From Cohnella lubricantis (GTDB taxonomy: Bacteria; Bacillota; Bacilli; Paenibacillales; Paenibacillaceae), in the NCBI RefSeq assembly GCF_014212015.1, contig NZ_JACJVN010000033.1, positions 62,001-126,000 of the forward strand: 64,000 bases of DNA. The letters run 5' to 3'. The first letter of the stretch is position 1; each line of letters opens with the position of its first letter. Shown here piece by piece: positions 59,064 through 64,000 of this stretch. The position numbers and the translations under genes are program-made. The notes beneath the pieces were generated by a model. That model searched no databases. It was not told where the DNA came from and saw only the letters and a list, made by a program, of their open reading frames with translations.

Positions 59064-60917
59064 TCAAACGATGCTGACCTTGTACTTGCGCAGCCAGAAG
59101 TCGAACTGGAGCAAGTAAGCGAACAGCTGCGGAGCGCTCATGAGCTGCCCGAACCACGGCAAGTGCGAATGCGGATCGGCCTTCTGGGCGAGCTCCCGCA
59201 CTTGGCTCACATCGATCAGCGGCAGCAGCGGAGACGAGGTGTCATCCAGCCGCTCAAGCAGCAGGGAACGTACGGCGTTCAGGTAGCCGGGGTTGTGCGT
59301 CTTCGGATACGGGCTCTTCTTGCGGTACAGCACCTCATAAGGAAGATAGCCTTCCAGCGCCTTGCGCAGAATACCTTTCTCCCGTCCGCCGGCCATCTTA
59401 AGCTCCCACGGAATGTTGAACACGTACTCGACCAGCCGATGATCGCAGAACGGCACTCGGACTTCGAGGCCGACTGCCATGCTCATCCGGTCTTTGCGGT
59501 CGAGCAGCGTTGGCATGAATCTCGTGATGTTCAGGTACGACATCCGCCGCATGCGCTTGGCGCTCTCATCCTCGCCAGGCAGCTCCGGCACTTCAGCCAG
59601 CGCCTGCGAATAGCGATCGGCTAAGTATTCACGGGCGCGTGTCGCGGAGCGAACCTCGGCGGAGACGACGCTCTCCCGCAGCTCGGGCGCAAGCGACCAA
59701 GGGAACGTATTCGCCTCCAGCGCTTCCCTCCGGTGGAACCATGGATATCCGCCGAACACTTCGTCCGCGGCTTCTCCGGAGAGGGCGACCGTCACGCCCT
59801 TCTTAATCTCGCGGCTGAACAAGTAGAGCGATCCGTCGATATCCGCCATGCCCGGCGAATCCTTCGCGGTCACCGCCGCTTCGAGCGATTCGATCAGCTC
59901 CGGCGTATCGAACTTGATCGGGTGGTGCTCGGTATCCAGATGCTCCACCATCCGCTGAATCCAAGGCGCGTCCGGATTCGGCTGGAAGTCGTGCGCCGTG
60001 AAATATTTGTCGTTGTCGACGTAGTCCACGGAGAACGTGTTCACCCGCCCTTGCCCCGTTCTCTCATAGTAGCGGACGGCCAGAGATGTGAGCGCGCTCG
60101 AGTCGAGGCCGCCGGACAGCAGCGTGCCGATCGGCACGTCGGAGACGAGCTGCCGCTCGACCGTATCCGCCAGCAGCTCGCGAACCTTCTCGGCCGTCGT
60201 CTGCTCATCGTCCTCGTGCGGCTTGCTCTCCAGCTTCCAGTAAGCCGACAGCCGCATGCCGTCGCGGTCGTATGTCAGGCAATGGCCGGGCTTGAGCTCC
60301 GACATGCCGCGCCAGACGCCATGCCCGGGCGTGCGCGCCGGGCCGATGATGAACAGCTCGGCGAGCCCTTCCGAATCGATCTCCGCCGGCACGTCCGGGT
60401 GCGCGAGGATCGCCTTCGGTTCGGAGCCGAAGAACAGCCGACCTTCCTCCCGCCGGTAGAATAGCGGCTTGACGCCTAACCGGTCGCGGGCCATGAACAG
60501 CCGCTCATGCTCCGTCTCCCAGATCGCGAATGCGAAGATGCCGTTGAATTTGTCTACGCAGGCCGGCCCCCACTCTACGTAAGCGAGCAGAAGCACCTCG
60601 GTATCGCAAGTGGTGCGGAACGTATGCCCGAGCTTCTCCAGCTCTATTCTGAGCTCCTGCGCGTTGTAGAGCTCGCCGTTATAGACAACGACGCAATCCT
60701 TGTCTTCAGCATATTTGGCGGGCCGCACCATGGGCTGCGCGCCGTTCAAGGGATCGATGACGCTAAGGCGCCGGTGGCCGAATGCGCAATGCCGCGACAG
60801 CCAAGTGCCGGAGGCGTCGGGCCCCCGGAGCGCCAGCGTCTCTGTCATTTTCTCCAATAGATTCGCTTGCGTCGTCAAGTCCTGCTGCCAATCTACCCAT
60901 CCTGTAATTCCGCACAT
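59064..60917 (-). CDS. asnB: Asparagine synthase, glutamine-hydrolysing
   Basis: This 617-residue enzyme makes asparagine from aspartate, glutamine and ATP. The class II glutaminase domain starts with the processed nucleophile Cys2 (MCGITGWVDW) and holds GHRRLSVIDP and VVYNGELYNAQELR. The synthetase domain has the PP-loop LLSGGLDSSALTSLA near residue 260. Length matches the Bacillus AsnB/YisO group. It lies alone on the minus strand, with a terminator on its downstream side. Confidence 0.95.
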   Translation of the reverse strand: MCGITGWVDWQQDLTTQANLLEKMTETLALRGPDASGTWLSRHCAFGHRRLSVIDPLNGAQPMVRPAKYAEDKDCVVVYNGELYNAQELRIELEKLGHTFRTTCDTEVLLLAYVEWGPACVDKFNGIFAFAIWETEHERLFMARDRLGVKPLFYRREEGRLFFGSEPKAILAHPDVPAEIDSEGLAELFIIGPARTPGHGVWRGMSELKPGHCLTYDRDGMRLSAYWKLESKPHEDDEQTTAEKVRELLADTVERQLVSDVPIGTLLSGGLDSSALTSLAVRYYERTGQGRVNTFSVDYVDNDKYFTAHDFQPNPDAPWIQRMVEHLDTEHHPIKFDTPELIESLEAAVTAKDSPGMADIDGSLYLFSREIKKGVTVALSGEAADEVFGGYPWFHRREALEANTFPWSLAPELRESVVSAEVRSATRAREYLADRYSQALAEVPELPGEDESAKRMRRMSYLNITRFMPTLLDRKDRMSMAVGLEVRVPFCDHRLVEYVFNIPWELKMAGGREKGILRKALEGYLPYEVLYRKKSPYPKTHNPGYLNAVRSLLLERLDDTSSPLLPLIDVSQVRELAQKADPHSHLPWFGQLMSAPQLFAYLLQFDFWLRKYKVSIV

Positions 60918-61061
60918 CGTCTATTCCTCCTTACGGGCACCGGGATAGATGCCCCGAATTCACCATATTCGGCTCGAGTCTGTTTTGACTCTCCCGGACG
61001 GGTGTCAATTGCGACGGCGCGATCCGAATTCGACATAAGATACGGAATCACTGGAGAATAT

Positions 61062-61424
61062 ATGGCGGGACGGGCGCTGAACCGGAGACCGGCAAAGGAG
61101 GGAACTGCGATCGGGGACGAGCGCAAGACATACTATGTGGCCGTTGGAGCGGGTCAGGTGCTGGAGGACAAAGAAGCCGCTCCGTTCGAATTCGCCATAA
61201 GGGCCAACGATGAGGAATTGAACAAGCTGCAGGAGAAATTCGAAGAGCTGTCCAGCGTAGACGAAGCATCGATGGTTCACTTCACGAACAGCCATATCCA
61301 CGCGAACCTCGAACGAGCGAACGAGGATTATGAATCGCAGCTGAAGAATATCTACGCCTACCTGTATGAATTGGGGACGGACGAGACCAAACGGCATATC
61401 GAAGCCAATCATATTCTCGATTAA
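61062..61424 (+). CDS. Conserved small hydrolase-like protein of unknown function; start uncertain
   Basis: The core from residue about 17 on (DERKTYYVAVGAGQVLEDK, APFEFAIRANDEELNKLQ, VHFTNSHIHANLERANEDYESQL) is the conserved part of a short Firmicute protein I recognise only as an uncharacterised family. ATG 61062 has a weak GGAG. A full AAAGGAGGGA site lies eight bases before ATC 61110, just before the conserved part, so ATC may be the true start (104 residues). The neighbouring genes are also small and uncharacterised. Confidence 0.7.
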   Translation: MAGRALNRRPAKEGTAIGDERKTYYVAVGAGQVLEDKEAAPFEFAIRANDEELNKLQEKFEELSSVDEASMVHFTNSHIHANLERANEDYESQLKNIYAYLYELGTDETKRHIEANHILD

Positions 61425-61440
61425 TGGGGCGTGGAGCGGC

Positions 61441-61779
61441 ATGATGACCATTCGCCAGGCGTCGTTCCGCCAAGTGCTGGAGAGAGGCGGCCGCCGTTAT
61501 GCCGAAGTGGAAGTGGAGACGGACCGGCGTTCCGAGCCTCGGCTGCTCGCCTACTTCCGGCGGGAAGGCAACGGGCATTATCAGCTCGTTCGAGTCATCG
61601 CGGAAGAGCAAGCGGAGCCGGAGGCTGGGAGCGGCGTGCTGTATGCGGCTGCGGGAGAAGACCTCGCAGCGCAGATATTCTCCGGTCCGAGCCATGGAGG
61701 CGAGGATGACCGGGCGCAATTCGGACGCCGGATCGTCGAATTTGGCGATATTCGCGAGCAGTTGGACCATCATCTGTAG
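61441..61779 (+). CDS. Conserved small protein of unknown function
   Basis: This 112-residue protein starts at ATG 61441 behind GGAG. It is strand-rich and begins TIRQASFRQVLERGGRRYAEVEVE, with an acidic middle (AEEQAEPEAGSG) and a closing helix RRIVEFGDIREQLDHHL. It follows the previous gene by 16 bases and precedes another small gene closely, so the three probably form an operon. No named family is recognised. Confidence 0.6.
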   Translation: MMTIRQASFRQVLERGGRRYAEVEVETDRRSEPRLLAYFRREGNGHYQLVRVIAEEQAEPEAGSGVLYAAAGEDLAAQIFSGPSHGGEDDRAQFGRRIVEFGDIREQLDHHL

Positions 61780-61794
61780 AGGAGGAAATGAGAG

Positions 61795-61932
61795 ATGGGC
61801 GAGAAGTTCAAGAAGAACAAAGGCAACATGTATGCCAAACGCGGAGAGGAATTCGCGGAGCAGACGATCAAGACAAGCGAGAGCGAGCCGCATCCTGCGC
61901 AGAACGCGCCGGCTACGCCTCATAACCGGTAA
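61795..61932 (+). CDS. Small hydrophilic protein (45 residues)
   Basis: ATG 61795 follows GGAGG by nine bases, 15 bases after the previous stop. The product is very hydrophilic: MGEKFKKNKGNMYAKRGEEF, then a Pro/Ala-rich end (HPAQNAPATPHNR). There is no membrane segment. Size and composition recall small spore- or stress-related Firmicute proteins, but no family is claimed. A terminator follows 24 bases later. Confidence 0.6.
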   Translation: MGEKFKKNKGNMYAKRGEEFAEQTIKTSESEPHPAQNAPATPHNR

Positions 61933-61955
61933 ACCTGGCTATATAGAGACAGCGC

Positions 61956-61993
61956 AAGCCCCGCAAGGAGCCGACCGGCTCTTGGCGGGGCTT
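61956..61993. terminator. Bidirectional terminator
   Basis: AAGCCCCGC (61956-61964) pairs with GCGGGGCTT (61985-61993), with GAGCC/GGCTC inside. It ends the small-gene operon and overlaps the stop codon of the YihY gene on the minus strand. Confidence 0.85.
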
Positions 61994-62826
61994 TATTTGC
62001 GACGAGCGACGAAGGCGTTCAATTCCCCGCCGATCAGCACGATCATGGAGCTGATATACAGCCAGATCAGCAGAATGATGATGCCGCCCAGACTGCCGTA
62101 GGTGCGGGAGTAATGCCCGAAGTTGTTGACGTAGAAGGCGAACAGAAGGGAGCTGGCAATCCAGGCGACGGTTGCGAAGACGGAGCCCGGAACGACGGAA
62201 CGCCAGCGGATCCTGCGGTTAGGCGCGATCCGGTACAGCAGCAGGAACACGAAGAACAGCGCGAGCAGCGGAACGATCCATTGCAGCATGTCCCACATGG
62301 AAGACCACGGATCCGTAATGCCGAGCAGGGGGAACAGGCGGCTTTGGATCGTTTGCCCGAACACAAGCAGAGCCATCGACAGCATAATGACGAGCGCCAG
62401 CACGAGCATGGCCGCGATCGAGATGAGCCGTCGAATCCAGAACCGGCGCGTCTCCGATTCCTCGTAAGCTTTGTTCAGCCCTTTGATCATGGCGTTGATG
62501 CCGCCGGAAGCGGTCCAGACGGAGCCGATGAGGCCGAAGGACAGCAGGGCGCCGCTGGGGCTTGACGTGACTTCGCGCACGATCGACCGGACCGCCTTCG
62601 CCGCATCCATCGGCAGCAGGAGAACGATGCGGTCCATGAGGTCCTCCTCGGACAGCTTGACGAAGCCAAGCAGGCTGAACATGAAGATGAGGAACGGGAA
62701 GAACGCCAGCAGCAGATAGTAGGACAATTGGGCGGCCAGCGATGGCAAGTCGTCCTCTCTCAAGCGAATGACTAAGGAGCGGATCAAGGCAATCGGCTTT
62801 CGAAAAAAAAGCTTGAGAAGCAGCAT
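61993..62826 (-). CDS. YihY/BrkB-family membrane protein
   Basis: This 277-residue protein has six hydrophobic segments and the YihY (formerly ribonuclease BN) pattern: ALIRSLVIRLREDDLPSLAAQLSYYLLLAFFPFL at the start (in two pieces), WTASGGINAMIKGLNKAYE near residue 120, and the late LLLYRIAPNRRIRWRSVVPGSVFATVAW, ending in IIILLIWLYISSMIVLIGGELNA. ATG 62826 has GGAGG six bases upstream; the longer frame to 62877 has none. The function of this family is not settled (inner membrane permease or virulence-associated). Confidence 0.9.
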   Translation of the reverse strand: MLLLKLFFRKPIALIRSLVIRLREDDLPSLAAQLSYYLLLAFFPFLIFMFSLLGFVKLSEEDLMDRIVLLLPMDAAKAVRSIVREVTSSPSGALLSFGLIGSVWTASGGINAMIKGLNKAYEESETRRFWIRRLISIAAMLVLALVIMLSMALLVFGQTIQSRLFPLLGITDPWSSMWDMLQWIVPLLALFFVFLLLYRIAPNRRIRWRSVVPGSVFATVAWIASSLLFAFYVNNFGHYSRTYGSLGGIIILLIWLYISSMIVLIGGELNAFVARRK

Positions 62827-62842
62827 AGAATTCCTCCGGCTT

Positions 62843-63265
62843 CTATTTGAGCGCGGCGAGGACGGCTCCAACGGCAATAAGGCCGACGCCGATGCCGTTC
62901 TTCAGGGAGATCTTCTCGCCGAGGAACAAGAACGCGAGCAGGACGGCAATGACGACGCTCAGCTTGTCGATCGGGCCGACTTGCGCGACTTTGCCGCATT
63001 TCAGCGCGAGGAAGTAGAAGAGCCAAGACATCGCGCCGGCAATGCCGCTTAGCGCGATGAAAGCCAGCGCCTTGCGGTGCGCCATAATCTCGCCGAGCTG
63101 GCTAAGCTTCCCTTGAACGGCAACGACGATGATCAGGAATACAGCCATAATGACGGACCGGAGCGCCGTCGCCGAGTTGGCGTCGATGCCTTTCAGGCCG
63201 ATCTTGCCGAAGACGGCGACAAGGGCGGCCGTTACGGCTGATAAGAGTGCGTAGATTAGCCACAT
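62843..63265 (-). CDS. Single-repeat EamA/DMT-family transporter
   Basis: This 140-residue protein has five hydrophobic segments forming one EamA (drug/metabolite transporter) repeat: ALLSAVTAALVAVFGKIGLKG at the start, LRSVIMAVFLIIVVAVQ, FIALSGIAGAMSWLFYFLALKCG and LSVVIAVLLAFLFLGEKISLKNGIGV. Full-length members have two such repeats (about 300 residues), so this is a half-size form that must dimerise. It lies 16 bases upstream of the YihY gene, likely in one operon. Confidence 0.88.
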   Translation of the reverse strand: MWLIYALLSAVTAALVAVFGKIGLKGIDANSATALRSVIMAVFLIIVVAVQGKLSQLGEIMAHRKALAFIALSGIAGAMSWLFYFLALKCGKVAQVGPIDKLSVVIAVLLAFLFLGEKISLKNGIGVGLIAVGAVLAALK

Positions 63266-63448
63266 GATGAGTCATCTCTCCCTATGGATGGATACGGTTA
63301 TCCTTTACAGATTGCCTAAATGGAATCCATCCATGGCCATGCGAGGAACTCCGTTTTCGTAATAGTATGGATAGGATTGGTATTTACAGCTTGATTATAA
63401 CAGGGAACTAGGCAGCGGAAGCGCATTATAGGCATCTTCACAATATAG

Positions 63449-63472
63449 AAAAAGGCGGGGCTGCGCCCCGCC
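63449..63472 (-). terminator. Terminator of small minus-strand gene
   Basis: On the minus strand GGCGGGGC and GCCCCGCC (63472-63454) pair around a short loop, followed by five T (complement of 63453-63449). Confidence 0.82.
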
Positions 63473-63507
63473 GTCTTGCGAATTGCTATGTTGCGTCTGC
63501 TAAAGGA

Positions 63508-63666
63508 TCAATTGTTGTCTTCCAAGTAGCTTCTGGTGTAAGGTCCGGGACTTGCGTCCGGGGGATCGATTTGGACCGGCTTTCTCGTGACTCTTGTCCG
63601 ATGTTGGTCGGTTATGCCTGTTTGCTCGGTTTTCAGCTCCTGCAGCACTTTGCTCTTCTGTTCCAT
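63508..63666 (-). CDS. Small hydrophilic protein (52 residues)
   Basis: ATG 63666 lies behind AAGGAG and starts a 52-residue, highly polar protein (EQKSKVLQELKTEQTGITDQ, then ASPGPYTRSYLEDNN). An earlier in-frame ATG at 63750 lacks a ribosome binding site. There is no membrane segment or known motif. The gene ends in a strong terminator and is probably real. Function unknown. Confidence 0.6.
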   Translation of the reverse strand: MEQKSKVLQELKTEQTGITDQHRTRVTRKPVQIDPPDASPGPYTRSYLEDNN

Positions 63667-63785
63667 GGTTAGGACTCCTTCGGATTTTAGCCTTAGATTG
63701 CGTGAATCGTCCGGAAATATGCGATGGATTCGAACGTTGGTTTTTCCCAAATTTGTACTTGAGACGAACGTGTCGAATGTGTTAA

Positions 63786-63791
63786 TATAAT
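63786..63791 (+). promoter_or_regulatory. -10 element of tRNA-Arg promoter
   Basis: TATAAT lies nine bases before the mature tRNA-Arg end. The best -35 match, TTGAGA at 63759, is 21 bases away, so the -35 is uncertain. Confidence 0.4.
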
Positions 63792-63799
63792 CAGGCTGC

Positions 63800-63876
63800 G
63801 TCCCAATAGCTCAGCTGGATAGAGCACACGCCTTCTAAGCGTGCGGTCGGGGGTTCGAATCCCTCTTGGGACGCCA
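63800..63876 (+). tRNA. tRNA-Arg(UCU)
   Basis: The acceptor GTCCCAA/TTGGGAC pairs perfectly (63800-63806 and 63866-63872). The D-arm is TAGCTCAGCTGGATAGAGC. The anticodon stem CACGC/GCGTG encloses CTTCTAA with anticodon TCT (AGA codons). The T-arm GGGTTCGAATCCC is canonical, and CCA is encoded. A terminator follows at 63914. Confidence 0.96.
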
Positions 63877-63913
63877 TTACAACTCCAATCAGACCTCTTA
63901 AGATACGGCAGAT

Positions 63914-63954
63914 AATCCCCGAAGTCCTTGAAGATCAAGGCTTTCGGGGATTTT
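63914..63954 (+). terminator. Terminator after tRNA-Arg
   Basis: AATCCCCGAA (63914-63923) pairs with TTCGGGGATT (63943-63952), with CCTTG/CAAGG inside, followed by TTAATA. Confidence 0.75.
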
Positions 63955-64000
63955 AATATAAGCGGCAGCGCGAAGAAGCCTCCCGGACGGAGGCTCCTTG

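Noticed and set aside
63693-63938. Minus-strand open frame with GVPRGIRTPDRTLRRRVLYPAELLG
   Set aside because: It is the antisense of the tRNA-Arg gene; this translation pattern is a well-known false gene call over tRNA genes.

Overview
The window comes from a high-GC, spore-forming Firmicute of the Paenibacillaceae (Paenibacillus/Cohnella type). This rests on endospore genes (cotJABC with a sigma-E-type promoter, a five-paralogue yheC/yheD cluster, a gerA-type receptor operon, gerM), the Bacillus-like gerM-rph-rdgB order, strong AGGAGG ribosome binding sites and frequent GTG/TTG starts. The genus is inferred from gene content; no database search was possible.

Bases 1 to about 27,300 are most of a siphovirus-type (HK97-fold) prophage whose left end lies outside the window. 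No integrase is visible. It begins with replication genes (a truncated primase/VapE helicase, a cluster of about ten GTATCAGTA iteron-like repeats, a VRR-NUC nuclease and an SNF2-like helicase). Two DNA-binding regulators follow, then a structured non-coding stretch with a Leu-type tRNA-like gene, then an HNH nuclease and a candidate cos region. The packaging and head genes come next: terminase small and large subunits, portal, protease, major capsid protein, connectors and tail completion proteins. The tail genes are a tail tube protein, G/GT chaperones with a lambda-type GGGAAAG slippery site, a tape measure, Dit, a Gp37-like protein and a fibre. An intracellular-type subtilisin, a holin and a DUF1906 endolysin follow. 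The right end (24.0-27.3 kb) holds small accessory and regulatory genes on both strands: an RHH regulator with palindromic operators, a LexA-box-like promoter, an XRE regulator and a short S24-like protein. It ends in inverted and direct repeats that may be att or arm sites.

From 27.6 kb to the end the DNA looks like host chromosome. In order it carries: an NlpC/P60 lipoprotein; two HD-GYP proteins flanking a MoaD-MoaE fusion, moaA, a 5'-nucleotidase-like phosphoesterase and uppP; a YfkAB-type radical SAM protein; a CNNM/CorC membrane protein; cotJABC; an NAGPA-type glycosidase and its membrane partner; and an HAD phosphatase. A repeat-rich intergenic region follows. Next is a right-to-left operon of five YheC/YheD ATP-grasp paralogues plus a GNAT acetyltransferase, joined mostly by 4-base overlaps. 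After it come an MBL-fold hydrolase, a bile-acid/Na+ symporter-family protein, a YutG/PgpA-like protein, gerM, a ger(A-B-C) receptor operon on the opposite strand, rph-rdgB, asnB, several small proteins, a YihY-family membrane protein, an EamA transporter and a tRNA-Arg(UCU).

The points most worth a second look are the phage subtilisin, the tRNA-Leu-like gene with an internal duplication, the replication iterons, the possible internal start in the capsid gene, the fused MoaD-MoaE, the five-copy yheCD operon with 9-bp coding minisatellites, and likely CTG and ATC start codons.
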